Positions 1 through 10,789 of a DNA stretch of 64,000 nt are shown here, piece after piece. The stretch is from Prorocentrum cordatum (lineage: Eukaryota; Sar; Dinophyceae; Prorocentrales; Prorocentraceae): NCBI GenBank assembly GCA_963575745.1, contig CAUYUJ010015961.1, positions 85,001 through 149,000 on the forward strand, in the 5' to 3' direction. A program made the translations under genes and the position numbers. How positions within the stretch are numbered: position 1 is the first letter of the stretch; every line of letters starts with the position of its first letter. A model generated the notes under the pieces. That model was not told the DNA's origin, did not search any database, and worked only from the letters and a program-made list of their open reading frames with translations.

Positions 1-41
1 ACCGACAAGGCACCGAGAGAAACCTCTGCAGATCCTCTCTC

Positions 42-244
42 TCGGCGGCGAGCGAGGGGGGGAGATGAGAAGGGACTGGCCTTCTCAGAAGGCTCGGAAG
101 CCCCCCCCTGGCCTTCTGAGAGGTTTTGTAAGTCCCCCCCGAGGACAGGCAACAACTTTCCAGAAGGCGCGAGGGCTTCTGAGAAGTCCGCCGCCTTCTG
201 AGAAGGCCTTCTCCTTCTCATTTCCCCCCCTCGCTCGCCGCCGA
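42..244 (-). mobile_element. Foldback element family 1, copy 1
   Basis: This is a short non-coding element whose ends are long inverted repeats. It starts TCGGCGGCGAGCGAGGGGG and ends with the reverse complement. The interior repeats CCTTCTGAGAAGG palindromes. It is the reverse orientation of the copy at 811-1009. No open frame of note and no clear target-site duplication are visible here. A MITE-like non-autonomous element is the likely class (inference). Confidence 0.7.
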
Positions 245-810
245 CACTAAATTGCGTAGTAGGAACCCTCAACTCCAAATGATAAAGTAAGAGTGTGAAT
301 AAGGTCAAACGAAGATGGAGGAACGCATGAACGGAGTGTAAAGGGAAAGATGAGAATCAAGAAGGCAGGCCTCGAGAGGCCTCTAACACCCGACTGCCCA
401 GAAGCCCCAAGACGACCAAGCACGTCCACAGACCACGATCCTCCGTGCCAGAGCGCAGCGCGAGAGACACGCAGCGTGCCCCGCCTTCGCCCCGCCGAAG
501 CGCTGCAACGGTACATGCAGAAACGGCTCAGGACGGCCCCGGGAGCCCCCAGAGAGAGCCCCCCACCCAAGAAAGATACCCCGAGGCACGGTGGAGGGAA
601 GGGCCGAAGGCCACTGGATAGACGGCTGGCTCCACCTCCACCCCGCCGTAGCGGTACGTGCAGGAGCACCCGGGCCGAACCATCCAGCTCGTCTTGCGCG
701 GGAGCGGCCCCAGCGGGCCCTCCGGCTGCAGCCACTCGGTGCCGTCCCGGATCTTCTCGAAGAACTCCCGGCAGCGCGCCTCACCAGAGACGCGCGCACA
801 GAGGCTCCCA
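245..810. other. Unassigned interval between two foldback copies
   Basis: Open frames run on both strands, but none has a recognisable domain. The only repeat seen is a short motif at about 585-620 (GGCACGGTGG then GGCCGAAGGCC), which recurs near 12810-12840 and 47897-47925. Nothing else is supported. Confidence 0.4.
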
Positions 811-1009
811 TTGGCGGCGAGCGAGGGGGGGAAATGAGAAGGAGAAGGCCTTCTCAGAAGGCGGCGGGACTTCTCAGAAGCCCTCGCGCCTTCTGAAAGA
901 TTTTTTGTCCTTGGGGAAGGCTGAGAAAATTTCTCAGAAGGCCAGGGGGGCTTCCGAGCCTTCTGAGAAGGCCAGCCCCTTCTCACTTCCCCCCCTCGCT
1001 CGCCGCCGA
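811..1009 (+). mobile_element. Foldback element family 1, copy 2, with candidate target-site duplication
   Basis: This is the cleanest copy of the family. The left end TTGGCGGCGAGCGAGGGGGG is matched by the reverse complement at the right end. TCCCA occurs directly outside both ends (806-810 and 1010-1014) and extends to TCCCAT if one terminal base is shared. That is what a short target-site duplication would look like. The interior is a set of AAGGCCTTCTCAGAAGG palindromes, so the whole 0.2 kb could fold into one hairpin. Confidence 0.75.
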
Positions 1010-1149
1010 TCCCATGATGCTCAATGCGTGCGTGTGCCCAACCCTCCGGCGGACCGGTTTGTCAATCGCGCCATTTTTCTGAACGTCAGTCTCCACGGGC
1101 CGTTCTCGCGGGGCCTTTAGACCACGATCCTGGGCCACCGAATTCTGCG

Positions 1150-1262
1150 CATCGCACCCTCGCGATGCGCGACGTGCGATTAACCCCTCCCTCGCGCCCT
1201 CGCACCCCCACGCCGCCCCCCCTGGAGAAGGGCAGCCGCTCGGGCCCACACCGCGACGCGCC
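1150..1262 (+). repeat. Dispersed repeat shared with 41090-41205
   Basis: A stretch running from GCGATGCGCGACG through GAGAAGGGCAGCCGCTC to a CGCGACGCG end recurs in degenerate form at about 41090-41205, inside the minus-strand Pro-rich gene region. Copies differ by small insertions. No function is visible. Confidence 0.5.
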
Positions 1263-1520
1263 AAGCGCTCGTTAAAATCAGGATCGGTCCATCTCAGTCT
1301 CGGCCATGCTGGATCAGGAGTTTTGGTCGCCGAAAACGAAGTCGGTCTGCTCACGCCTGCCCCCCCTCTGCCTCGCGACGACGGCGCAGACGATCGGCCA
1401 AGGAGGTCCCGAAGGTCTCTGGTCCCAAAAGATACCCGAAGGCTCCCAGTGACCCCAGGAGCAGAAACTGCGGAAAAGCACATGAATAAGAACAAACTCG
1501 CAAGGAAACCACGTTTCGAT

Positions 1521-1558
1521 GCTCGACGACGACGACGACGAAGACGACGACGACGTCG

Positions 1559-1594
<36 letters not shown>

Positions 1595-1640
1595 GCGCTT
1601 AATGGCGGGGCTGAGACTGCGGCGGCGGCGGCGCTCCATC
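1521..1640. repeat. GAC/GGC trinucleotide microsatellite
   Basis: Imperfect (GAC)n passes into (GGC)n. It gives long poly-Arg or poly-Asp open frames that I treat as repeat translation, not as genes. Confidence 0.85.
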
Positions 1641-1687
1641 TTGGCGCGGAGCGCGGACGCCTCCACGTCGGGGCCCGTCCGAGGCCA

Positions 1688-1850
1688 CTCTGGGGTCAAT
1701 CTAGGGTCAATCCCGGGACAATCAGAATAATGCAAAGTCAATTCGGGGTCATTCCGGGGCCAGTCTGGAGTCAATCCGGAATCACTTCTGGGTCAGTCCG
1801 GGACCTGTCTGCCCGGTCACTCCGGGATCCGTCAGGGGTCGCCCCTCCGA
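1688..1850. repeat. Degenerate GGGTCAATC(C) short tandem repeat
   Basis: The motif GGGTCA with a following TCCGG or TCTAGG is repeated about ten times at irregular 12-18 bp spacing. It is degenerate, with no coding signal. Confidence 0.5.
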
Positions 1851-1904
1851 GCTGCGGCACCTCCCTGGGGGCCCCAGAAAACTTCTCGGTCTGTTCGAGA
1901 AAGT

Positions 1905-2100
1905 TTCTTCGGAGGCCCAGGCTGGGCTGGCCACCCTGTTCCCCAGGGTAAGGCGCGCCCCCAGAGCCTGGAGAACACTTTTTGTCGGCCTTTTCGGACA
2001 AGCTTCATCCGAGGCCCGGGGCTTGGGCCACACTGTTCCACAGGGTACAGCGCGCCCCCAGGGCCTCGAGAAAACCCGCGGGACTTGGACCAATCTTTTC
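1905..2100. repeat. 99-bp direct repeat, two degenerate copies
   Basis: GAGGCCCAGGCTGGGCTGGCC near 1912 and GAGGCCCGGGGCTTGGGCC near 2011 begin two copies. These continue through CCCTGTTCCCCAGGGTA / ACTGTTCCACAGGGTA and the shared GCGCGCCCCCAG. Spacing is about 99 bp. Confidence 0.6.
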
Positions 2101-2164
2101 CGAACTCCAAATTTCGCCGTCCCCTCCTTCCCCCGCCCGAGCTGCGGCGCGTCTCCCGGGCTCA

Positions 2165-2830
2165 CCAGGTCGCGAAGGGAGCCTGGCGAGCCCTAGGGTG
2201 CCGAAAACATTGTTCTGGCCCGATTGGCTTGTTTTGCTTGTTGTTTTTGTTTGTGTTTGTGTGTGCTTTTTGTTGCTGTTGCTTTTCCAGCCCCAGGGAG
2301 ACGCCGCAGGTCGTGGAGGACGGCTTGCGAACCCCGGGGTCTGGGGCAAGAGCTGTTCAGCCCTGGGGGAGCTGTCAACCGAACCCCGGGGGAGGGTCGC
2401 AAGTCGCGGAAGGGGAGGCCGGCGAGCCGAACTGGCTCGGAAGACCTTCTTGGGCCTGGAAACATGGTTCCGAACCCCGGGGGGGGAGGGGGAGGGACTA
2501 CCCACCAGACAAGCCCAACCCAACCCAAAAACCTGAATTTCGGGTTGGGGGGGGGATGCGGGCTTCCCATGTGTCTTTGTTGAATGTTCCCCGATCCCCC
2601 CCCCCCCCCCACACCGGAAATGGAAGGCAAATCGGGGCCTTCGGGTTGGATTGGGGTGGCTTGGTGGGTGGTGGTGTGAGGGGCGGGTGAGGGGACGCAG
2701 GTCGGGGAGAGAGAACGGCAAGCCCTGGGGTTTGGAGGACAACTTTTTTGCCACGATTTTCTTGGGGTGGGCTGCAGGTCTCGGAAAGAAGAGGCCGGCG
2801 AACCCTAGGCTCGGAGCAACAACTGTTCTG
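2165..2830. repeat. Five interspersed copies of a 55-60 bp motif
   Basis: Degenerate copies lie at about 2165-2220, 2307-2362, 2400-2470, 2698-2752 and 2775-2830. Each begins CAGGTCGNGGA, has GGCGAACCCTAGG in the middle and ends near CAACTGTTCTG. They are separated by unrelated sequence, including a T/G-rich stretch (2225-2290) and poly-C/G runs. No coding assignment is made. Confidence 0.6.
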
Positions 2831-3117
2831 AGATGAGCGCACGCTTTGCCATGGCTTACCCAGCCTGCACCTATTTGATCATGGGCACGTGAAGTTCATA
2901 CAAGCCGTGATCATGTTACTTACAAGCCAGTTGTATCCACATGCGACATATGGTAAAGACTACGCATCACACAAAATCTTCCCGTCACGACAATACACTC
3001 CCTCGAATAATGCCGCGGCAAAGGTAGCCGCTTGGTGAAGCAGGGTGTCTCAAGTGTGGAACTTGGAACTAACATATTCAAATCATTGTTTTAATCATCA
3101 AAAGTGCTCCTTCTATC

Positions 3118-3365
3118 TGGGATACTAGGACATCAACATCGTATAGTGTTCACCAGCGCACATTGTACACTCACCAGAACATGGTAAGCACTAAAAACTT
3201 GCATGGTGAATCCACAGCTTTTGTAGAACATTGCATATAAACTCACAGTTCGATGCTCGCATTGTTCAGAATTCAAGCATGGCGTTGTTCTTTCTGTAGG
3301 ATATGGGATCATCAACCTTGTAAGGATTCACCAGCGTACACCGCACAATCGCTTGAACAAAGGCA
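3118..3365. repeat. Direct repeat of about 62 bp in an AT-richer island
   Basis: GGATACTAGGACATCAAC near 3119 and GGATATGGGATCATCAAC near 3299 start two copies. They share TTCACCAGCG and the following ACA-rich part. The surrounding 2850-3480 is less GC-rich than its neighbours, and I recognise no gene in it. Confidence 0.5.
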
Positions 3366-4379
3366 GCAAACGAAGGTTTGTTTCGGACGTCCGCAGTGTT
3401 TGCAACCACGCATATTGTTAGCATTTTAATTTTCGCATGTGGAAATCTGTTGGCTCCGTTTGAGCGCCCTGTCACCCCCGCGAATGCTTCTCCTCCGCGT
3501 GAACGACCTGCGGGTCAACGACCGCAATTTGCAACGCCGGAGACTACCCTACCGCGCTCGCTGGAAAATCACTCCGCGACTTCTGGGTGGTGGGCCGTCT
3601 TGCCGAATCGTCATGCATTTTCGCGGGGGGGTGCGGTTTCAGTAGTTACACATTACGTGCGTTGTCGTTGCGACATGGGGCGCTAGCCGCCGAACAGATT
3701 CGCACCCACGCGCGGTATTTGCTGGTCTTGACACTGGGTACATTCCCGCCAGCCCATCCAGACACGATGCCCACGAAAGCTGCCTAGCGAAGCGCGGTGG
3801 CGTCAACGCTGTTGACGAGAGAGGCTCAGGAGGCCATCTTGGAGACATCGTTTGGGCGGCCCCCCCTGGGGCCATTATGGGGCCCTAGCTGTTTTGCTGC
3901 CTCTTGGGGCCGTGTGTGTGGGGGGGAGTGGCTATTTGGGCTGGCATGGAAGCGGTCGGTTCACACATTGCGGATGTGCCAAGCGCTCCCCGTCGGAGTC
4001 TCTTCACGGAGGGCGCGCTGCGGGCCGCAATTGTGATCTTTTGCGTCTCGCTTGGGGCTCGCCCGGGCAGTCTTGGATCTTGGACCCATCTAGCTTCGGA
4101 GGCCAGTCGGGCGTGACAAAATGAAGGAGGGCAAAACAAACGACAATGACATCAATTCAGGGTTCGCAGGGCGTCATTCGGCTTTCCCGCTGCATCTTTG
4201 AGCCGCCCTGTCGCATGCAGCCTTGAAGGCGACCTTGCATCATCTGACCGCCACCCTCTCCCATCGAAAGCCCATGGGGATGGGGGGTTTTGCGATGCCC
4301 CCCCAGAAACAGGGCGTGAACAAAACTGGTTTCCGAAACGGGACTGGCCATCGCCATTTGGGCTCAGCAGGCGTTGCAT

Positions 4380-4592
4380 CGCGACTCCTGTTCGGGTTGT
4401 ACCGCCATCATGCACTTGTGTCTGAAGGGTACCTCGCGTTTGTCATTCAGGAGTGCGGCAAACTCATGGAGCTGAACAAACTGACGGCCAACGAACACTA
4501 TCAATGTCTGATGGCTTGTTTGCACAAACACAACTTGTCATATATGATAGAAAAGGTCGCGCGCCAACCGCTTCTCACGCGTCGGGCATAAC
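4380..4592 (+). CDS. Possible coding fragment, unknown
   Basis: About 70 codons end at a TAA near 4590. They have a protein-like composition (for example EGYLAFVIQECGKLMELNKL, and an adjoining C-x3-H-x2-H stretch). No domain is recognised, and no upstream splice signal or start codon can be fixed. The rest of 3400-4840 shows nothing identifiable. It could be an exon remnant of a host gene or of a transposon. Confidence 0.25.
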
Positions 4593-5039
4593 AGGGCGGC
4601 CTCGTATTGTCGCCTCATAGCGTGCATAGAAATGCCAACCGTGTTTGCCACGTCGGAGCTGACCGCGCGCAATTGCCCAACGCGGTGCGCATTGAGATAG
4701 CACCGTTGGGAAATCCTCCGAGAATTGCAGCTATTTGGTGGGCTTCTGCCCGTCCCGCCATGCACCGTGTTTGGGTTGTGGTTCGGAGGCCTTAGCATAC
4801 TCGGGTCTCTTGGGATGCCTCTCGGCTCGGGAGTCTCTTGGTTAGCTCTTGTTTTCTTGTAGGAACATCTTAGGGGCCTGTTGGGGCCTCCTCATATGTC
4901 GACCTCCCGACCGATCTCACACATGTCGCGATCGTTTTCACATCGATTTTACGATCAGCCCCCATCGACCCCACTACAGATCTCACGCTCGATCTCACCA
5001 TCGATTTCAGTGGCGGTTTCATGTCTGGGGCGACATCGC

Positions 5040-5170
5040 GAGGCGCAATGAAGGGCATCTTGGGGGCACCTGGGGCCATCTTGAGGCTGCCTTGGTCGTC
5101 TTGGAGCGTTCATCGGGCCGCCTTGGATGTCTCTTGGGCCCTCTTGAACGCTTCAATGGGCCCTCGAGGC
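5040..5170 (-). repeat. Degenerate CCAAGAGGCC-type repeat block
   Basis: CTTGGGGCC / CTTGGAGC / CTTGGGCCC units recur every 12-20 bp on this strand. It is the same family as the blocks at 8380-8600, 9905-10130, 10385-10745, 12540-12790, 47335-47850 and 60765-61050. Confidence 0.6.
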
Positions 5171-5402
5171 CAATCTCGTTGCCCGCAGCGGCGATGGATG
5201 CGCGGGAGGGACATTCCACGTCGTGCCTCGCGGTGCGGTGGCAGATTTGTAAGAACGAGCAGCTCGCTGAGAGAGCAGACGGGCCGCTGGCGCCAACCGG
5301 CGGTCCGGCAAAGCTCGGGAGCACTCAAGGGCCTGGCGCTCCGCGGCATTCCGTAAGACGGCGGGCGGCGGGCGGCCAAACGTCACCGCTTCCGACAAGA
5401 AT

Positions 5403-5567
5403 GCAGTGGAGGCCAGTCCACAAGAAACCTTCCACGAGAAACCCAACCCTGAGACCCCAGGACGTCCATGGACTTCTGGTGTGGGAACGTCACGTACTAC
5501 ACGAAACCCAAGAAACCCAGGGCACCGTGGAGGCGAGCAGGGTGTTTCATAGTCTGGGTCTCCACAG
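5403..5567 (+). repeat. Dispersed repeat shared with 46769-46946
   Basis: GCAGTGGAGGCCAGTCCACA starts a stretch of about 165 bp. It reappears at 46769-46946 with point differences and a small insertion, and includes AACCCAACCCTGAGACCCC and CCCAGGGCACC. Homology stops on both sides. No function is evident. Confidence 0.65.
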
Positions 5568-5689
5568 CATTTTTCAACGACATGCCCTCACGCTCGAACA
5601 CGCAAAAGCGGAAGCTGCGGTGCGCGGCGTGGCATGCTGAACAGGTTCTGCCAAGAGAAATGACCTGATCTGATGGCTTCAACAGCTGA

Positions 5690-7270
5690 GGTCCCTGCAC
5701 GTCTCTGGAAAAGCTTCGCAGAAGGGCAATCAACGAAACGCTGTGGAAACTGATTGGAAACACACTTCGATCTGCGCATTATCGGATGCATGGCCGGATC
5801 AACTGCATCACGGAGCGCCTTAATGTGCATTCGCCTCCCCCCGCTGAAACTATGCTCTAGCACCGAGTTCAAACACATGATCGAGAAAGGCTGGGCGCGG
5901 GAGGTTGCGCCGCGCGCCGCTGATGCTACATGCCCGGCCTTTGCCACGATAGCCAAGAAGACTTTGAACGCGAAGAACCACATCGGTACAGACAGTGGCG
6001 AGCTGGCGGCGTGAATGACACTGCTTGCAAATATAGCCGACACTGACTTCAAGGATATACCAGACTGGAGGGGTCTTGCCGTTAATAGCGTGCAGAGCTT
6101 GAACGTGCCGTGCGCCACGTGCTGCGAAACGCCGCTAAACTTCGTGATCGACTTCGGCGACGGGGATGGTGCGCTGATGATGGGCTTCATGGAAATCGTG
6201 GCCAAACCATTTGACTGCAACGTGATCTTAGGAAAAAACGTTCTGGGAAACTTGAGCCGACGCGACTGTTCCGAGCAAAACGCGGATGTTCCCGCTGGTC
6301 AGTGGCACTTGCCTTGTCTTATATGTCCAGGGGTAAAGTTGAAGATGGTGTGGCACGCGTGCCGAGGTCAGGCGACGTTCGCAGTGTCGCGACAAAAGCC
6401 AAGGCAGCCATAGCCGATGAGGCTGAGAATGCGCTCGACGAAGCAACCGCACTTGCAACACCGTTTGGAGGGATCTACGCGTTGCTCCCGCCGATTGGGC
6501 AGCAGCTATTCGCGAGAGTAGGGCAGAATATAGCAGAGGGGGGGAAAGAGAGAGAGAGAGAGAACAGAGAACAGAGAAAGTGAGAGAGAGAGAGAGAGCG
6601 AAAGAGAAAACACACAAAGTTTGGAAGGGAGCGCACCGAGCATTCATTTGATAAGCTTCGCAACAAGTTCGTGCAGGACGTCAGTGCCATCAATGAGCAG
6701 TCAATTACATGCGGCGCCTGTCAATCGAACGCTGGCAAACAGTTTGTGCAAGAGTCGAGCGGGGCCCCGACGAGGCAGGCTGCGAGCTCTCGCGCAGCCG
6801 CGCTGGACGATCATAAGAGCCAAATGTTTACCTCAGCGAAGGCTGGATTCAAAATTGAGAATATCGTGGTGCGGAAAGGCATCAATGCATCAGCCGAGGG
6901 GTTCTTCGCGTTCTTCAGCGTCGGTGATGGATTCGATTTGCACCAAATGTGCAGCTAATCGGGCGCCCCCGCGGAAGCCGCTGTGAGCCTGGACCAATTA
7001 CGCAACCAGTGGAACACCACCAAGGCCGAACCCCCGAAACATATGATCGGGAACCATCAACGGCCGTTGTCCCAGCAAATCGACAAACAATAGGTCGTGC
7101 TGCTTCGGGCGCTGTCGGAATCCAAATCCGAAGCACGCTCACGAGCACGCACTGGCTTCCTGGGGAACACCGGACGAGGTCAGAACTAGAACCACCATCA
7201 AACAGATAGTTCGTGTTGGTGCCAGTCGCTCCCGTGCTGAACATCAGCGTCAACAGCTCTCCGTCTGGTA
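5690..7270 (+). pseudogene. Decayed protein-coding region, unknown family
   Basis: Protein-like sequence switches frame several times on the plus strand. A first piece (about 5702-5860, including RRRAINETLWKLIGNTLR) ends in TAG and passes into a second frame. That frame runs 5850-6410 with an in-frame TGA at 6012-6014. A third frame (6350-7185) carries TGA at 6581-6583 inside a (GA)n run, then TAA near 6956, and ends at TAG near 7185; a short piece in another frame follows to about 7255. The pieces are contiguous and similar in style, so a single old coding unit broken by indels and stops is likely. Short introns could explain part of it. No known domain is recognised. An old transposon protein is possible. 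Confidence 0.45.
6548..6612. repeat. (GA)n microsatellite inside the decayed coding region
   Basis: AGAGAG runs are interrupted by ACAGAG. Expansion here introduces the TGA at 6581-6583 in the frame that is open on both sides. Confidence 0.8.
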
Positions 7271-7317
7271 ATTATATAATTTTATACGAGTAAAGGGTCA
7301 AGACGAATTCGTGATGC

Positions 7318-7568
7318 CTGTCCCACAGCCGAACACCAAGGACATGAATACGTTCGAGAAGGATGCGCAGGTGGCGGCGTTTCGGTGGGTGGGTAATTAC
7401 GACGACCGAAAAGAAGCCAGCCAGCATGGATATGAGGAGCATCTTGCACAATGTTGTCAGCGTCCCTGTCAAGGAAAACAATCGACTTGGCGCCCCATGC
7501 GAAATTGCGCACCCGAATCTAGACAAGCGCGTTCCACTACTCGAACAAAAATAATTACTTGCAAATGA
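7318..7568 (+). pseudogene. Short decayed coding piece, unknown
   Basis: An ATG-started frame at about 7315 looks coding for some 35 codons (including NTFEKDAQVAAFRWVGNYDD). A different frame then looks coding (including HNVVSVPVKENNRLGAP) up to about 7550. A frameshift near 7420 is likely. The 3' part overlaps a dispersed repeat shared with 39713-39765. Confidence 0.3.
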
Positions 7569-7682
7569 CCCGGACCCGCCGCGGGGGATGTACGATCCAT
7601 TATTTCTCGGAGTACAACTATTTTCTGACGGTTGCGAGTAGGCGTTTTGCGAGTAGCGGAGCGCTCTCGGTGATCATCGTGG
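7520..7682 (+). repeat. Dispersed unit, uninterrupted copy
   Basis: AGACAAGCGCGTTCCACTAC starts this unit and GCGCTCTCGGTGATC ends it. Both ends recur at 39711-39765 and 40738-40795, but there they are separated by about 970 bp that includes the AGCTAAGCTAA array. Confidence 0.55.
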
Positions 7683-7885
7683 CGGCTACGGCGGGGCCTG
7701 TGCCAATCCAGGCGACCGATGCCGTAACGGGACGAGCCCCCGCCTGCCCCGAACTCCGCGGGCAGGCAGACGTGCGCCTCCGAAGGCCGTCGGTGCCAAG
7801 GCAACGGACGTCCTCCGCTGCTTCTTCCACCAGGCGTGGCCACCCAGAGGTCTGGACCTCTTCCCATGGACGGGCGCTCCACGAG

Positions 7886-8085
7886 ATGAGCGTTTTCCTT
7901 TTTCGGCGTTTCGACATTAGGCGGAAGGGGGGGGTCTGCTTAGTGCGACTGTTTGGGACAGTGCGTCCTGTGGAGGAGAATCCACGTGCTCGAAACAGGC
8001 GCCAAAAACGGCCAAGATCTACAACAAAAGGGGGGGATAAGGGGGGGGGGCGAGGGCCCGCGCCGATTGGCAAAACAATGAATTA
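7886..8085 (+). repeat. 0.2-kb dispersed repeat, copy 1 of 3
   Basis: Shared blocks, in order, are TTTCGACATT, GTGCGACTGTTTG, GCTCGAAACAGGCG, AACGGCCAAGATCTAC, a G-run, and GAGGGCCCGCGCCGAT with a final AAAACAATGAAT. The other copies are at 44603-44826 (opposite strand) and 50889-51110. In all three, the frame at the end reads GPAPI-K--N. That could be a conserved C-terminus or simply DNA-level homology. Confidence 0.7.
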
Positions 8086-8379
8086 GAAAAGATTGCACGG
8101 GGCGTTCCACGAACACGCTGTTGTACAGATTCTGGCAGGTTCCTTTGCATGTCATTTCCCCTCCTCCCCCACTGCCGCCTTTTCAAAGGACCGTGTGCCG
8201 AAAAGGCGTGCTTGATTGAAGCACTCATGCCCGGCTTGATCGAAGTCCCGATTACCTTTCCAGCGCCCTCCTTCCGTCCCCCCTCCATGGAAGTGCCGCC
8301 GACCCCTCCCTGCTTGCCAGGGGTGAAATGGCGTGTGGGACAGTTGGCTGTCCCCCTCCTGCAGAATCCAAAATCCGAT

Positions 8380-8600
8380 TGCACCCCTCCCCCTCCGTGG
8401 AAGCACGAGCCCGTCATCGCGCCCCGGGGGCCACCAGGGCCTCCAAAGAGCCCCAAGACCCAAAACAGCTCACGAGGGCCCAAACAGAGCGCCAAGACAG
8501 TCCAAGAGAGCGTCGATACGGACTGCGGAAACTCCGAGACGGTCCAAGATTTCTTCGAGACGGCCGACGAGGCCCCAAAGGACCGCTGAGACGGCCCCAC
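8380..8600 (+). repeat. Degenerate CCAAGAGGCC-type repeat block
   Basis: GCCCCAAGAC, GGCCCAAAC, CGCCAAGAC and GTCCAAGAG units lie at 12-20 bp spacing. The long plus-strand frame across 8149-8589 is a by-product. Confidence 0.6.
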
Positions 8601-9180
8601 GAAACAATGATCGCTCCATTCCGTAAGGGTAACGCTAATTTGTGGTACACTCAGCCTTTTCGTCTTGTCAGCGTCCTAGACCGCCAAAGCAAGATCGTCC
8701 CAAGACGGGCCATCAGGCCCCTAATAGGAACCAGAAAAAAACACACAAAGGAATTTCACACAAAGGGTTTTGGCACCACCAGCGGTGCAACGCATGTGCA
8801 CACATGCCACTGGATCCCCAGCGATCCCAACCAGGGTTGATGCACGGCCGTGCTCTAGAATACAATTGACACGCGCGGTGCGGCAAGGCTGTCGGCGGCG
8901 ACGATATCCCAATATCCGCTACCGACAAACACCCCATGGTGGTTTGGCACAGACAAACCGCCGTGCAACGTCAGTTTGTTCATCCGTTGACAGCAGCACG
9001 CGTCGCGGCAGCAAAACGCAGTAGCGCGCGCGGGCATGCAGGGCTGCTGCCAGCGCGACTTCGGCAGAAGAACCGAAATCCACGTAAGCTCGTTTTGGGC
9101 GTGGTATCCGGCGGAGCTGCATCGCAGAACCAGGCACCGCGGCCTTGCGATTGTAGCGGCAGACCCCGCGCGCCCCTCAA
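8600..9180. other. Unassigned interval
   Basis: Apart from one ACACAAAGGAATTT motif near 8743, I see no gene, RNA or repeat here. Confidence 0.4.
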
Positions 9181-9345
9181 GGCGGGAAAGCAAGCTCTAC
9201 ACAAAGGAATCGCGCGTGCTCTTGTGGAGGCGGGGAAAACGATCGTACACAAGGGAAATTCCTGTGTGTGCCCCCCGCGTTGGCAATGTAACCAGACCGC
9301 ACACAAAGGAATTACACGAGACTTCGTGGCACACAAAGGAATTAC
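8743..9345 (+). repeat. Interspersed ACACAAAGGAATT motif cluster
   Basis: Near-identical 12-14 bp motifs occur at about 8743, 8757 (partial), 9199, 9246, 9301 and 9330. On the minus strand they translate repeatedly to NSFVC or IPLC. Spacing is irregular (10 to about 440 bp), so this is not a simple tandem array. Confidence 0.55.
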
Positions 9346-9904
9346 AACAACGCCCTTTGGGTTGCGCTCTTCGCGCGCGGCGACAGCTCCGAGCTGGAAA
9401 GGAGGGGGGGCGGGACAAGGCGAAACAGGGGAAGAGGGAAAAGAAGAGGAGGGCGAGAAAGAAACGAAGGAAGCAACGGAAGGAAACCAGGATGCGCGCA
9501 AGCGAAGCTAACACTGCGCGCCGAGACAGCTGTTCGTTCGTTCGGTTGGCCGTGCGGCAGATGAGCCGAAAAAAGAATTGTTTGCTGCCTATCGGAGGGA
9601 CTTCTTGGGGATGAGACTCGCGCTTTCTTCCCAAACCCCTTTCCCACACCCCGTTGCGAGCGCGCGACGATTTGTCCTGGCCCGCGGGCAGAGGACTGCC
9701 AGTTACTGGTGAGCGGCCTTTCCACCCGTCACGCGTTCCGAACACATGCGACCAGCTAAACGCACATGCCACGCAAACCGCCAGCTCCAAACACCGACGC
9801 CACCCCGATCCCCGCATCCGTGCCAAGCACCCTCTCAACGACACCCCCTTCCGGCGTAAAACCAATAAAACCCTTTGTGTTTATGTGTTTTTTCCTGTTC
9901 TGAC

Positions 9905-10130
9905 CTAAGAGAGCTCAGAGCCCCGCAACGGCCGAGGAGGGCCCCAAGAGGGCCTCAGGGCCCCCCAGACGGCCCAGAGAGGCCCACGAGGGCCCCAAGA
10001 GTGGCCAAAGAGGTAGAATACGAACTGATATTGCGAGCAGTTCCCCCCATGATGGCCCCAAGAGCCCCCCGGATGGTCCCAAGAGCCCCCCGGAGGCCCC
10101 CGGGGCGCCCCCTCCCAAGAATCTAAAAAA
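9905..10130 (+). repeat. Degenerate CCAAGAGGCC-type repeat block
   Basis: GGCCCCAAGAG and GGCCCACGAGG units lie in the first half. GGTCCCAAGAGCCCCCCGG units lie in the second half. Confidence 0.65.
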
Positions 10131-10384
10131 ACACAGATGCCACAAAGAGCCCTCCGAGATGCACCTGAAACGCATCCTATGAGCCCATCAAATATCCTCA
10201 CATGCGTCCAAGAGGCTCCCGACCCACCAAATGCGCCGGTCCAGCGGGCCAGAGGCGTGCCAAGATCTCTGGCAACAGCTGTAACAGATTTCTAGTTCGC
10301 GCGCGCGTGCAGCCCCTAGGGGACGCTGATGAACAATACTCTGGCCGATCTCCGGCACGGTCCGATTAGATATGCTTCTGCTCC
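10130..10384. other. Unassigned interval
   Basis: No gene or repeat of note is visible between the two CCAAGAGG blocks. Confidence 0.4.
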
Positions 10385-10745
10385 TGGGCGCCGCCCTCGG
10401 GGCTCGCCTAAGGCCAAGAGGCTCCAAAGAAGCCCCGAAGAAATTCCAAGATGTCTCCGAGACATGACAAGACCGCTCCACGACGCACTAGATGGCTCCA
10501 ACACAGCCAAGAGGCCTCCAAGACGCCCCAAGAAATCTTCCAGAGCACCCCCAACAGCACCCCAAGAGGTGCAGATCATACATTTTCCCTGGCTGTTGAA
10601 AGATTTTGGCGCTCTTGCCATATCGTCTTCAAGACGGCCAAAGACGGCCCAAGAGGCCCCCAAGATGGCCCCAAATAGCTCGACAGGCCTCATAGGAGGC
10701 CTGAAGACGGCTCAAGAGAGCTCTAACACGGCCCAACAAGCCTCA
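10385..10745 (+). repeat. Degenerate CCAAGAGGCC-type repeat block
   Basis: GGCCAAGAGGCTCCAAAGAAG, ACGGCCCAAGAGG and related units run through most of the block. They are interrupted by about 100 bp of less repetitive sequence near 10570-10640. Confidence 0.6.
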
Positions 10746-10789
10746 AAAACAGGTCAGAAAGGGAGGGCGCGCCGCTGGATGTCCCCAAA

